Made by a program: the position numbers and the translations under genes. Under the pieces are notes generated by a model, which ran no database searches, had not been told where the DNA came from, and worked only from the letters and a program-made list of their open reading frames with translations. DNA of 64,000 nt from Bin94 sp965215535 (GTDB lineage: Bacteria > Gemmatimonadota > Gemmatimonadetes > Longimicrobiales > Gaopeijiaceae): NCBI GenBank assembly GCA_965215535.1, contig OZ244063.1:2480001-2544000 (forward strand). The letters run 5' to 3'. Below are positions 35,641 through 44,379 of the stretch, in pieces. The number at the start of each line of letters is the position of its first letter. Within the stretch, counting starts at the first letter, position 1.

Positions 35641-36746
35641 TCTCCCAATCCCGGTTGCTCTCGCTGGACGCCTTTCGGGGGCTGGCGATTGTCGGAATGA
35701 TTCTGGTCAACAACCCGGGGAGCTGGGCGCACGTGTACCCACCCCTCCTCCATGCGACCTGGCATGGCGCCACGCCGACCGACCTTGTCTTCCCCTTCTT
35801 CCTCTTCGCCGTCGGCGTGGCCCTTTCCCTTTCCTTCGCGGCGCGCATGGATCGCGGCGATTCGCGGCTTCGCATCTGGCGCCATGTGGCCATTCGCGCC
35901 CTTGTGCTCTATGGGCTCGGGTTGCTCATGACCGCCTGGCCGCGCTTCGATCTGGCCAACGTGCGCCTGGTGGGAGTGCTGGCGCGCATCGCCCTGGTCT
36001 ATCTGATTGCCGGCACCATGGTGCTCCTCCTTTCGCGGCGCGCGCTTCTGGTGGCTGCCCTGGCGCTTCTCTTCGGCTACTGGGCGCTGATGACGCTGGT
36101 GCCCGTGCCCGGCTTCGGCGCCGGCGATCTCTCGCCCGAGGGCAATCTGGCCGCCTGGCTCGACCGGCGCATTCTGGGGGTTCACATGTGGAGCGGCGGG
36201 GGCGGCGTGTACGACCCCGAGGGCCTGCTCAGTACTCTGCCGGCGGTGGCAAGCACCCTGGCCGGTCTCTTCGCCGGCGATGCTCTCGGTTCCGGTCGCG
36301 TCCGGACGGCGCACCTGCTCGGGATCGGCGCCGCGCTGGTTCTGGCCGGACATGCATGGGATCTCGTCTTTCCCATCAACAAGCCGATCTGGACCAGCTC
36401 GTATGTGATCTACACGACCGGGTGGGCCTTGCTGGTGCTGGGGGCGCTGCACTGGATGATCGACGAACGCGGCTGGCGCGCCTGGGCCCGTCCGCTGATG
36501 ATCTACGGCATGAATGCAATTGCGATCTTTGTCGCGTCGGGCATGCTCGCCAAACAACTGATCCTCTGGCGGGTTGGCGACGGCGCCGGGGGCACGACCT
36601 CGGCCTGGAACCGCATCTACGAGGTGGCTTTTGCCTCCTGGGCGGGATCGGTCAACGGGTCGCTGGCCTTTGCCCTGGCCACCGTGCTCTTCTGGTTCGG
36701 CGTCGCCTGGGCGCTACATGCCCGCCGCATCTACCTGAAAGTGTAG
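35637..36746 (+). CDS. NagX/HGSNAT-like multipass membrane acyltransferase (DUF5009/DUF1624 type)
   Basis: The start is TTG 35637 overlapping the mobAB stop, giving 369 aa beginning with the usual SRLLSLDAFRGLAIVGMIL. About ten to eleven membrane segments follow. The motif NNPGSW and HATWHGATPTDLVFPFFLF are typical of the heparan-alpha-glucosaminide acetyltransferase-like family. The enzyme probably acetylates a sugar across the inner membrane. Its place in a cofactor operon may only reflect shared transcription. Confidence 0.85.
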   Translation: MISQSRLLSLDAFRGLAIVGMILVNNPGSWAHVYPPLLHATWHGATPTDLVFPFFLFAVGVALSLSFAARMDRGDSRLRIWRHVAIRALVLYGLGLLMTAWPRFDLANVRLVGVLARIALVYLIAGTMVLLLSRRALLVAALALLFGYWALMTLVPVPGFGAGDLSPEGNLAAWLDRRILGVHMWSGGGGVYDPEGLLSTLPAVASTLAGLFAGDALGSGRVRTAHLLGIGAALVLAGHAWDLVFPINKPIWTSSYVIYTTGWALLVLGALHWMIDERGWRAWARPLMIYGMNAIAIFVASGMLAKQLILWRVGDGAGGTTSAWNRIYEVAFASWAGSVNGSLAFALATVLFWFGVAWALHARRIYLKV

Positions 36747-36803
36747 AGGCGTCCTGAAGTTTCAGAGGTGCCGTAAATGCCCGAAGGATTGTCCCCCCCT
36801 CGG

Positions 36804-37138
36804 CTACTCGGCGTCGGCCTCTCCTGCGGGGGCGCGCTCGGAACCGGTGGAGAGCCGGGGCTGCGGTTTTCCCTTCAGCCGGGCATCGAACTCCCTGCCG
36901 TCCAGAAGGCGGGTCAGTGAATTCTGGACATCGTCCAACTGCTCCTCCAGCATGGCCAGACGCCGGTCGGAGAGTTTGGTTGCTTCGGCTTTTTCGTGAC
37001 CGCGCAGATAGCGATCAATGACGCTTACAACCGGCTTCAGTGCGAAGCGGAGGGTCAGTCCGGCCACCGGAATCAGGACCACCGAGATCCCATGATCGTG
37101 GCTACGATCTCGGTAAGATCGATCGGCAGAACATCCAT
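36804..37138 (-). pseudogene. small single-span membrane protein, frameshifted N-terminus
   Basis: The visible frame (MVLIPVAGLTLRFALKPVV, 92 aa) starts abruptly inside a membrane helix. Upstream at 37138 an ATG with a strong GGAGG gives MDVLPIDLTEIVATIMG, which then stops. Adding one base to the G3 run at about 37093 joins them as IVATIMGISVVLIPVAGLTL, giving one protein of about 111 aa with a helix and a charged, coiled tail. The gene is probably intact in the organism, with a base lost in the assembly. Function unknown. Confidence 0.62.
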
Positions 37139-37177
37139 CTGAACAAACCTCCCTCCGCCTCGCACAGCCTGCGCGCT

Positions 37178-37194
37178 GCCGGGGTACGCCCGGC
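37178..37194 (-). terminator. hairpin downstream of the DUF2911 gene
   Basis: GCCGGG pairs with CCCGGC over a 5-nt loop, located 12 bp past the DUF2911 stop. There is no U-tract. Confidence 0.35.
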
Positions 37195-37206
37195 GGTTTC
37201 AGCTCC

Positions 37207-37779
37207 CTACCGGCGCTCCACGGGAATTGCGACCCGGTAGCCCTCCCAGTGCAGCATCAGGGTGGCCATGTCGGCCGATGCGTCCTCGAAGGTGAAGGTC
37301 AGGCGCTCGGTATGATCGCCGGCCGATGCCATTCCGGTTCCCGATCCGACATTGTCCGCCATGACATCGCTGTTGATCGGGATTCCCCAACGCTGGACCT
37401 CGGAGTTGAAGTGCAGCTCCCAGCTCATCTCGCCAGGCACCGTATAGAAGGAATAGGAACCGGCGTCGAGCTCTGCACCGCCCACCATGGCCGGGAAGGT
37501 GAGGTGGATGGAGCTGGCCTCGTTGGCGCCAGTCCGCCACGGCTGGCCGTAGGGGTGGAAGTCGTCGTTGCCGACGATGTTGCGTCCATTGGCCGAAGGG
37601 GCTCCGTAACAGACCTTGACCATGCCGTCGCCGATCATGACCATCGCCGAATCGAGAGGGCTGGGGCGGTCGGCCGGGTTTTCGGTGCGCGCCCAGCAGC
37701 TCTGCGCGTCCAGCGCCGACGGAGTTGCGAAAAGGGCGAAGGCCAGGGCGGCACCGGTGAGAATTCCATTCTTCTTCAT
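37207..37779 (-). CDS. secreted DUF2911 protein
   Basis: I start at ATG 37779 (MKKNGILTGAALAFALF), which gives a clean signal peptide cut after LDAQ; the frame is open earlier, but without a signal. The 190-aa product holds KVCYGAPSANGRNIVG and SYSFYTVPGEMSWELHFNSE, the DUF2911 hallmarks. The family is exported and common in Bacteroidota and Gemmatimonadota. Its role is not known. Confidence 0.86.
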   Translation of the reverse strand: MKKNGILTGAALAFALFATPSALDAQSCWARTENPADRPSPLDSAMVMIGDGMVKVCYGAPSANGRNIVGNDDFHPYGQPWRTGANEASSIHLTFPAMVGGAELDAGSYSFYTVPGEMSWELHFNSEVQRWGIPINSDVMADNVGSGTGMASAGDHTERLTFTFEDASADMATLMLHWEGYRVAIPVERR

Positions 37780-38347
37780 CGGGGGTGTTCTCCAACTGTG
37801 GTTTGAAGGGTGTCCTGCAGAATGTTCTGCGTGAACGGACAATCAATCTGTCAACAAATCGGGGTTGCGTCCAGTCTGTCTGCGGGTTCCGATGTCGTTA
37901 TTTAACGTATGCGCGGGATCGTCGGCGAGGCCGTGGCAGTGCGTTGCCCGGTCCACTCAGCCGGGTTTCCGGGCGGTGTCCAGGGGATCCCCGTATTTCC
38001 CTGGAACCTCGGCCGGGGTGGGGTGTAGCAGAGTTCCGAACCCGTGATCTCCTGTCTGTCGGAACCCATCCGCTCTCCGGGAATCCTCCCGGCGCGGCAA
38101 CCCATCTGCGGATGGGTGTCGGCTTTCCGATCACGCCCTGTCATCCTTCGCACCCCACCCCTTACCTTGACCGCCCGGATTCCAAAACAATACATTACGC
38201 GGTCTCATCGCCCGATGATTCAACGATGAGTCCCTGTGGCGGCGTCGGCAGTCCGGTCCGTTGATTCGTCCGTCTGCGCTCTGCAGGGGTTCGGAGCGTT
38301 GTTGGCAACCCCCATTCCGTCGAGAAAAAAAACGGAGAAAGAGGAAC
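37780..38347. promoter_or_regulatory. divergent control region between the DUF2911 and TPR genes
   Basis: On the minus strand a perfect TTGACA lies at 37849-37854. A 14-bp palindrome GCAGAATGTTCTGC (37817-37830) sits where the -10 would be expected, so it may be an operator for the DUF2911 gene. On the plus strand TTGACC (38167-38172) and TACATT (38191-38196) are 18 bp apart and could drive the TPR gene. A CCCATC-N4-GATGGG hairpin is at 38101-38116. No gene is seen in the remaining sequence. Confidence 0.45.
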
Positions 38348-40141
38348 ATGAGGAGTCGGCTACGGAACGGAAATCCAATCCGGGGACTGCTTGCCCTGAC
38401 CGCAATCGCGGTGGCGGGCGTCCCCTTCCTCGCAGAGCGGGCGCATGCCCAGAATGCGGAACCCCTCGCCGTGATGGTGACCAACCTCCGGCCGCTCGAA
38501 GACGCCAACAAGCGCTTTGGGCGCAACCTGGCCAAGGAGCTGCGGGACCTCATCAAGGCGACCCCCGGGTATGAACCGCTCGACGAAAAGGTCGTTCGCG
38601 ACGCGGCCCGGCAGTACGACATCGAATACGATGAACTCGACTGCATCCAGTCGCTGCAGATGGCCTCGCTGGTCGGCGCGCAGGTCGTCTTCTGTGGAAA
38701 CTCCACCGAAAACCGCGACGATCGCACCTTCACTCTCTCGGGGGTGCAGTTCGCCGAGCCTGGGGGCACCAGCTTCGCGATCGCCGACCGCACCTGGGAC
38801 CGCGATCATGCCGAAGAGGCTGCGCAGGCGATTTCGGTCGAGTTCAATGTCTTTCTGGACATGAATCGCGCGTCGATGTTCTGCGGCCAGTACTTCGAAT
38901 CCGGTGACTGGGATGCATCGGAGGAGAACTGCCTGGGCGTGCTCGAGATGAGCCCGGATCATGTCCAGGCCCGCTTCATCTACGCCAATGTTCTGAAGGA
39001 AAAGAGCATGTTCGAGGAGTCCTACGCCGAGACGAAGCGGGTGATGGAGCTGGATCCGCTCCACGAGCAGGCGCTGCAGTTGGCGGGCTTCCTGGCAGCC
39101 TCTCTGGGCCGCAACGACGAATCGCTCGAGTACTACAAGCAGTTTCTGGTTCTGAATCCGGGGAATGCGCAGGTCCGCATGAGGATTGCCTACGATGCGG
39201 CCCAGGCGGGCAATCCCGAGGGCGCGCTGCTCCTGGCCGAAGAGGGATTGGAGCTTGAGCCGGACAATGTCGATCTTCTGCTTCAGCATGCATCCTTTGC
39301 CACCGCCGCGGCCCAGAACCGCGAGGCCGCCATGCAGCCCGGCGAGGAGATGTCGATGGAGACGGCGGAGTTCTACCGCAAGGCTCAACAGTCCTACCAG
39401 AGGGCGTATGCGGAGCGCGGGATCGAGATGGAGGTCGGGCATCTGCGGAACATGATCGCGATCGACAAGGAGCTGGGTCAGATCGATGCAGCGATCGACA
39501 AGGCCACCCGGTTCCTGGAGACGCACGATTCCGAGACGCAGCTCTGGTCGATATACGCCGACCTTCTGAATGAGGCCGGTCGTCTGGACGATGCCCTGGC
39601 GGCGCTGGATGAAACGCTGGCGCGCGATCCCGAATACCAGAACATCCATGGCCGTCGCGGCTTCTGGCTGATCTCGGCGGGGCGTCCGGAAGATGCGATC
39701 CCCTTCCTGCAGCAGGCCATCGAGAGCGGAGAGCGTTCCGCCGCCCAGGTCTCGCAGCAACTCTTTGCCGAGGCAGTCAATAACGGGATCAATACGACCC
39801 CTTCGGATCTGGGCTACGCCCGACGGCTCCTCGCGCTGGGACGGACCTTCGAGGATCAGCTTTCAGACGAGGCGACCGCCCCCCTGGATTTCTGGGAGGG
39901 GTACGCGATCTACCAGGGTTCGGATGCGGCCTACAAGTCTCTGGACACCTCGAACCGGCAGGCTTCGGTGGCGCTGGCGGAGCGGCTTCTGCCGGATCTG
40001 AGGCGGGCGGGCAGGCTCTTTGCGCTTCCCCGCGTTTCGGTCTATACCAACACCCTTTCCGGGGTGGATCTCCAGGTCTTCCGCGATGCGACGCAGCAGT
40101 ACATCGAGATCATGGAGAGGATGATCGAGCGCGGTTCCTGA
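38348..40141 (+). CDS. secreted TPR-repeat protein
   Basis: The 597-aa product starts MRSRLRNGNPIRGLLALTAI behind GAAAGAGGAAC and has a signal peptide cut after RAHAQ. Residues 20-160 form a domain resembling FlgO/TolB-N types (VMVTNLRPLEDANKRFG, DALQMASLVGAQVVFCGNS-like). TPR units follow from about 180 (FESGDWDASEENCLGVLEMS) to about 480, including AYDAAQAGNPEGALLLAEEG and LLNEAGRLDDALAALDETLA. It is likely a periplasmic scaffold. A strong terminator follows, so it is transcribed alone. Confidence 0.8.
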   Translation: MRSRLRNGNPIRGLLALTAIAVAGVPFLAERAHAQNAEPLAVMVTNLRPLEDANKRFGRNLAKELRDLIKATPGYEPLDEKVVRDAARQYDIEYDELDCIQSLQMASLVGAQVVFCGNSTENRDDRTFTLSGVQFAEPGGTSFAIADRTWDRDHAEEAAQAISVEFNVFLDMNRASMFCGQYFESGDWDASEENCLGVLEMSPDHVQARFIYANVLKEKSMFEESYAETKRVMELDPLHEQALQLAGFLAASLGRNDESLEYYKQFLVLNPGNAQVRMRIAYDAAQAGNPEGALLLAEEGLELEPDNVDLLLQHASFATAAAQNREAAMQPGEEMSMETAEFYRKAQQSYQRAYAERGIEMEVGHLRNMIAIDKELGQIDAAIDKATRFLETHDSETQLWSIYADLLNEAGRLDDALAALDETLARDPEYQNIHGRRGFWLISAGRPEDAIPFLQQAIESGERSAAQVSQQLFAEAVNNGINTTPSDLGYARRLLALGRTFEDQLSDEATAPLDFWEGYAIYQGSDAAYKSLDTSNRQASVALAERLLPDLRRAGRLFALPRVSVYTNTLSGVDLQVFRDATQQYIEIMERMIERGS

Positions 40142-40142
40142 C

Positions 40143-40175
40143 GTCCGAACCGGACTGACCGTTCCTCTTCGGTCA
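40143..40175 (+). other. two tandem short hairpins after the TPR gene
   Basis: GTCCG-AAC-CGGAC (40143-40155) is followed at once by TGACCG-N8-CGGTCA (40156-40175), just past the stop codon. They precede the main terminator and may stabilise the mRNA 3' end. Confidence 0.5.
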
Positions 40176-40177
40176 CA

Positions 40178-40227
40178 GGGGGGCGCTGCGGGAGGAAGGT
40201 CGACTCCCCGCGGCGTCCCCTTTTTTC
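40178..40227 (+). terminator. rho-independent terminator of the TPR gene
   Basis: A long GC-rich stem pairs GGGGCGCTGCGGGAG with CTCCCCGCGGCGTCCCC (slightly bulged), followed directly by TTTTTTC. It separates the TPR gene from the dcw cluster. Confidence 0.82.
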
Positions 40228-40584
40228 TTGTGGGTCGGCAGGGCGCTTTCGGCCCGGCTTCCTTTCTGGGCGCAAGAAGTTCGGCCCCACCGGTGCGGCG
40301 CCCCTGTCGCGCCACCTCTTCGCCCCGGTGCCTTCGCCTCTTCTGCATCCGTGCCCGGCGGTTGGCGGGGTCATGGCGATTTTGCGGCGGCTGGCTCTCT
40401 TCGCATGGCTGCCCGGTGGCCTTCTGCGGACGCCCGCGTCCCCTCGCTGTTGCCGGTGTCCCCTCTCGTGGGCTTCCGGCGTGTTCCCACCCCGCTGCCG
40501 GGGCTTTTCCGCGCTGATTTTCCCTCTCCGGTAGAGGCGGCTTCGATCCGGAATGTTGCGAAACGGGAGCCGAGTGTATTACTG
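40228..40584 (+). other. GC-rich gap before the dcw cluster
   Basis: This 357 bp stretch has Cys/Pro/Arg-rich open frames on the plus strand that look like chance. I see no gene, RNA or repeat. The only useful signal is a weak promoter at its right end (TTGCGA 40556-40561 and TATTAC 40577-40582, spaced by 15 bp). Confidence 0.4.
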
Positions 40585-40609
40585 TGGGGGATTGTGGGAT
40601 GAAATGGGA
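40585..40609 (+). promoter_or_regulatory. MraZ-binding box
   Basis: Three TGGGN repeats (40585, 40595 and 40605) are spaced by exactly 10 bp, the pattern bound by MraZ in E. coli. They lie 10-35 bp before the mraZ start and just past the candidate -10, so binding would repress the whole cluster. Confidence 0.85.
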
Positions 40610-40618
40610 TGGAGAACC

Positions 40619-41047
40619 ATGTCCGGATTTCTCGGCCGACACGAATGCCAGATCGACTCGAAAGGAAGGGTGAGCTTCCCCTCGCCCTTCCGGCGCACCG
40701 TCACGTCCGGGCCCCTGGTCGTGTTGCAGTGGCAATCCAGTCATCTGGATCTCTTTCCGGCCGAAAGCTGGCAGGAAATCCAGAAGAACCTCCTTGCCTA
40801 CCGCAGATCGGGGGCCATGGGCGCGGCCTATGTCCGGCGGATTGCCGCAAGCGCCGTGGAGGTGGAGCCCGACGCACACGGACGGATTCGGTTGCCGACC
40901 TGGTTGCGCGAGGCGGTGGGGCTGGAGGAGGCGGTGCTCTTCGTGGGCGCCCTGGACCGGATCGAGCTCTGGGATCCCGCATCCTTCGATGCGCTTCCGC
41001 CACCGGAAGGAGAGAGCGATGAATTCGCCCGGCAGATCTTCGGTTAG
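40619..41047 (+). CDS. mraZ: transcriptional regulator MraZ
   Basis: First gene of the division and cell wall cluster; a double AbrB/SpoVT-type protein that binds its own promoter. The 142-aa product opens with FLGRHECQIDSKGRVSFPSPFR. The second half repeats the fold (DAHGRIRLPTWLREAVGL). I start at ATG 40619, after the TGGGN boxes; the frame is open upstream to 40553, but the boxes would then be coding. Confidence 0.93.
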   Translation: MSGFLGRHECQIDSKGRVSFPSPFRRTVTSGPLVVLQWQSSHLDLFPAESWQEIQKNLLAYRRSGAMGAAYVRRIAASAVEVEPDAHGRIRLPTWLREAVGLEEAVLFVGALDRIELWDPASFDALPPPEGESDEFARQIFG

Positions 41048-41147
41048 CGCTTCGTGGAGGATGGCGAGTGTGCACCGGGAGCGACGCAGCAGCGCCCGCA
41101 TGCCACCCGACCCCGCTCCGGGAGCCGGCAGGAAGGCGGAGCCACCG

Positions 41148-42104
41148 ATGCGTGAGCCGACCTTTCATCGTCCCGTTCTGGTCGAGGAGGTTCTGCGCTA
41201 TCTGGTTGGCCGCGAAGATCGGCCCAACGAGGGCCAGGAGGGCGAAGCGCTCTACCTCGATGGCACGATCGGGGGCGGCGGTCATGCGGCGGCCATCCTG
41301 GAGCACTGCCCGCGCTGCCATGTGGTGGGGCTGGATCGCGACCCGGAGGCGCTCGCTGCGGCCCGGTCCCGCCTTGCCTCGCTGGCCGGGCGGGTGCGTC
41401 TGCGACAGCTCTCCTTTGCCGGGATCGGCGAAGATCCGGAGCTGCAGGAGGTGCGACTGGCCGGGGCGCTTCTGGATCTGGGCGTGAGTTCGCGGCAGTT
41501 GGACAGCGATGTGCGCGGCTTCACCTTCCGCCGGGGGGCCGCGCTGGATATGCGCATGGATTCCGGGGCGGCGCTGACGGCGGCACGCTTTCTGAACCGG
41601 GCCACCCGGGCCGAGTTGGCGGACTCTCTTCGCGATGGACAGGCTCCGCGCCCGGCGGCGATCGCGGCCCGCATTGTGCAGCGTCGGGCCGGGGGGCCTC
41701 TGCGGACGAGCGACGATCTGGTGGCCGTGCTGGAGTCGGTTCTCGCCCGCCGCTCCACCCATGCCGAGAAGGCGCGGCTCTTTCAGGCGCTGCGGATTCG
41801 CATCAACGACGAGATCGGAGCGTTGCGCGCGGCGCTTCCGGCGATCCGCGACCTGCTCCATCCTGGCGCGACGATCGTGGTGATCGCCTATCACTCGCTC
41901 GAAGACCGCGAGGTGAAGCACGCCTTTCGGGCATGGAGCAACCCCGCGCAGGGCCTTCCCCCACGGCTTCCCCTTCCGGCTGCTTCGCTGAGGCCGCTGG
42001 GACAGGTGCTGACCCGGAAGCCGGTGACTGCCGGAGCGGCCGAGATGAAGAACAACCCCCGTGCCCGACCGGCCCGGCTGCGTGCATGGAGGAGGGCGGC
42101 ATGA
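41148..42104 (+). CDS. rsmH: 16S rRNA (cytosine1402-N4)-methyltransferase
   Basis: RsmH methylates C1402 of 16S rRNA using SAM. The N-terminus FHRPVLVEEVLRYL and DGTIGGGGHAAAILE for the SAM site are family marks. FRRGAALDMRMD and VVIAYHSLEDREVKHAF are also typical. ATG 41148 follows AGGAAGGCGG. It overlaps ftsL by ATGA. It has 318 aa. Confidence 0.95.
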   Translation: MREPTFHRPVLVEEVLRYLVGREDRPNEGQEGEALYLDGTIGGGGHAAAILEHCPRCHVVGLDRDPEALAAARSRLASLAGRVRLRQLSFAGIGEDPELQEVRLAGALLDLGVSSRQLDSDVRGFTFRRGAALDMRMDSGAALTAARFLNRATRAELADSLRDGQAPRPAAIAARIVQRRAGGPLRTSDDLVAVLESVLARRSTHAEKARLFQALRIRINDEIGALRAALPAIRDLLHPGATIVVIAYHSLEDREVKHAFRAWSNPAQGLPPRLPLPAASLRPLGQVLTRKPVTAGAAEMKNNPRARPARLRAWRRAA

Positions 42105-42385
42105 CCCGGAAACGGATCGTGGGATTCGCCCTTCTGGCCGCGGTGGTGCTGCTGGGTGCGCTTACGGTTGTGGTCTGGCGCCAATCGGAGGCCCGCGCGG
42201 TCATGGCCGAGCTGGATGCGACCCTGCGCCGGATTGACGAGGTCGGCGCGATGCGGGGGGAGCTGGTGCGCCAACTGGCCGCGATGGAGGCAAGGCCATG
42301 GGTGGAGGAGGAGGCAGGGCAGCGGTTGGGAATGCGTCCGCCGGAGGAAGATGAAATCGTCATCATCGCGGCGGAGAGCCCATGA
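42101..42385 (+). CDS. ftsL: FtsL-like division protein
   Basis: A 94-aa bitopic membrane protein between rsmH and ftsI, the usual site of ftsL. One helix (VGFALLAAVVLLGALTVVVW) precedes a coiled-coil-prone tail (EARAVMAELDATLRRIDE). GGAGGAGGG lies before the ATG. Sequence is poorly conserved in the family, so the name rests on size, topology and order. Confidence 0.75.
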   Translation: MTRKRIVGFALLAAVVLLGALTVVVWRQSEARAVMAELDATLRRIDEVGAMRGELVRQLAAMEARPWVEEEAGQRLGMRPPEEDEIVIIAAESP

Positions 42386-44379
42386 TGCGCGAGCGCCAGA
42401 GAGGGGCGTGGCAGGACCGGATTCGCACCCGGCGGGGCGTTCTGCTCCTCGGCTGGATCTTTGCAGCTGCGGCCGTCACGATGCGCCTGGTCGAGGTTCA
42501 GTTTGTGGAGCGCCAGGCCTGGGTGGAGGATGCGCGCCGGCAGCACCGTCTGACGCGCGAGATCCCCGCTCCGCGCGGCCGCATTCTCGAACGGGGCGGC
42601 AGTGAGCTTGCGGTCAGTCACTGGCAGGTGCGGGTGGCGATCGCGCCGCACGAGATCGAGGACACGCAGGAAGTTGCGACTGCGCTGGATACGCACCTGG
42701 GTGCTTCGATTCCCGCTTTGCAGGGCGAAGAAGGGGGCTGGCACTTTGTGCCGGGGCGCTTCTCGTTCAGCGAGGTGGCGTCGCTCCGCACTCTGCGCGG
42801 CGTCCACCTGGAGGCCGAGCTGCGCCGTCTCTATCCGCGCAACGGCCTGGCGCGGGGCGTGCTCGGCGCAGTGATCGATGGCGTGGGCGCGGGCGGGATC
42901 GAGCAGTCCATGGATTCGGTTCTGGCGGGGCGCAGTGGGCGCGAGGTGGTGGGGCGCGACAACGAGGGCCGTCCGATTCCGGGGCAAACGCTCACCCTGA
43001 CGGCGCCGACGACCGGGCGCGATGTGGTTCTGACGATCGATCAGGATTTGCAGACCATCTCGGAGGATGCGCTGCGCGACGCCTTGGAGAAGACGGGCGC
43101 GCGGGGCGGCGATCTGATCATCACCGATCCCCACACCGGCGAGATCCTGGCGATGACCTCGGCCACGCACGACTTCCGCCCGACGCTCTCGGCGGTGCAC
43201 ACCTCGTTCGAGCCCGGCTCCACAATCAAGCCATTCACCACGGCCACCCTTCTGCGCCATGGACTGGCCGCGCTGACCGATTCGGTCGATACCCGCGAGG
43301 GATGGTGGAGTGTCAATGGCCGCGTCATCACCGACCTCGGCACCGAGGGGTGGCTGACGCTGCACGAGGTGGTTCGCAGCTCGTCCAATGTCGGAATGGC
43401 GCGCTTTGCCGAGCGTCTTTCGCCGGGACAGCAGTACACCGCTCTGCGCGATTTTGGCTTCGGCACCCGGACCGGGGTTCTCCTGCCAGCGGAATCCTCG
43501 GGGACTCTGCGTCTGCCCCGGGAGTGGTCGGCGACCTCGGCGCACTCGCTTTCCTACGGCTACGAAATTGCCGTGACGCCGCTGCAGATGGCGATGGCCT
43601 ACGGCGCGCTTGCCAATGGCGGCCTTCTGATGGAGCCTCGCATTGTCCGCGAGATTCGGGGTGCTGGGGGCGATCCGGAGCGCTATGGGCAGCCGCGCGT
43701 GATTCGTCGGGTGGTTCCCGAACGGGTGACCGAGGCGCTGACCCCGGTGCTGGTCGATGTGGTGGAGCAGGGCACGGGCAGCCGGGCGCGGCTGTCGTCC
43801 TTTGCGGTGGCCGGCAAGAGCGGGACTGCGCGCGCAACCGGCAGCGATGGTGCCTACGAGCGGGGCGCCTACTATGCTTCCTTCGGAGCGTGGTTCCCGG
43901 CCGACGATCCCCAGCTTCTCTTCTTTGTGCGCCTGGACCGGCCCGAGGGCACCTACTACGGTGGCGAATCGGCGGCTCCGGTGACCCGCTCGACCCTGCA
44001 AAGTCTGCTCTCGGCGACCCGGATTCCGATCGATCGCAGCAAGCTCGCACAGGCGCGCCGGGATAATCTGCCGACTATCCCCTCAACCCGGCCGCTGGCC
44101 AGCTTCGCCTCGCTCGATCTGACCGATGCGGGCACCGTGTCTCTTCCCGCTTCCGGGGTTTCGTCGCCGGTGTCGGTGCAGCGGCCTTCAGTGGGGTCCG
44201 GTCGTCTCCTGGTTCTGCCGGATCTGCGGGGTGTGCCCATGCGGGTGGCGCTGAGGCGTCTGCACAAGATGGGGCTGCGTGTCCGCGCCGAGGGCGGAGG
44301 ACTGGTGCGCGAGGTGACTCCGGCAGAGGGGACAGAGCTCACAGCGGGCGACACCGTCCGGGTGGCGGGAGGAGGATGA
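42382..44379 (+). CDS. ftsI: penicillin-binding protein FtsI with C-terminal PASTA domain
   Basis: Septal transpeptidase of 665 aa with one N-terminal helix (LLLGWIFAAAAVTMRL). A non-catalytic dimerisation domain reaches about 220 (EIPAPRGRILERGG). Active site motifs are SxxK in EPGSTIKPFTTA, SxN in RSSSNVGMARF and KSGT in AVAGKSGTARA. A linker of about 70 residues leads to a PASTA domain at the end (LPDLRGVPMRVALRRLHKMG). Overlaps on both sides show tight coupling to ftsL and murE. Confidence 0.94.
   Translation: MMRERQRGAWQDRIRTRRGVLLLGWIFAAAAVTMRLVEVQFVERQAWVEDARRQHRLTREIPAPRGRILERGGSELAVSHWQVRVAIAPHEIEDTQEVATALDTHLGASIPALQGEEGGWHFVPGRFSFSEVASLRTLRGVHLEAELRRLYPRNGLARGVLGAVIDGVGAGGIEQSMDSVLAGRSGREVVGRDNEGRPIPGQTLTLTAPTTGRDVVLTIDQDLQTISEDALRDALEKTGARGGDLIITDPHTGEILAMTSATHDFRPTLSAVHTSFEPGSTIKPFTTATLLRHGLAALTDSVDTREGWWSVNGRVITDLGTEGWLTLHEVVRSSSNVGMARFAERLSPGQQYTALRDFGFGTRTGVLLPAESSGTLRLPREWSATSAHSLSYGYEIAVTPLQMAMAYGALANGGLLMEPRIVREIRGAGGDPERYGQPRVIRRVVPERVTEALTPVLVDVVEQGTGSRARLSSFAVAGKSGTARATGSDGAYERGAYYASFGAWFPADDPQLLFFVRLDRPEGTYYGGESAAPVTRSTLQSLLSATRIPIDRSKLAQARRDNLPTIPSTRPLASFASLDLTDAGTVSLPASGVSSPVSVQRPSVGSGRLLVLPDLRGVPMRVALRRLHKMGLRVRAEGGGLVREVTPAEGTELTAGDTVRVAGGG

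Noticed and set aside
37898..38195. Possible CRISPR or tandem repeat in the gap before the TPR gene
   Set aside because: Only single hairpins are present, with no repeated units of constant spacing.
40228..40602. 124-aa Cys-rich frame upstream of mraZ
   Set aside because: It spans the promoter and MraZ box and has no ribosome site; base composition alone explains it.
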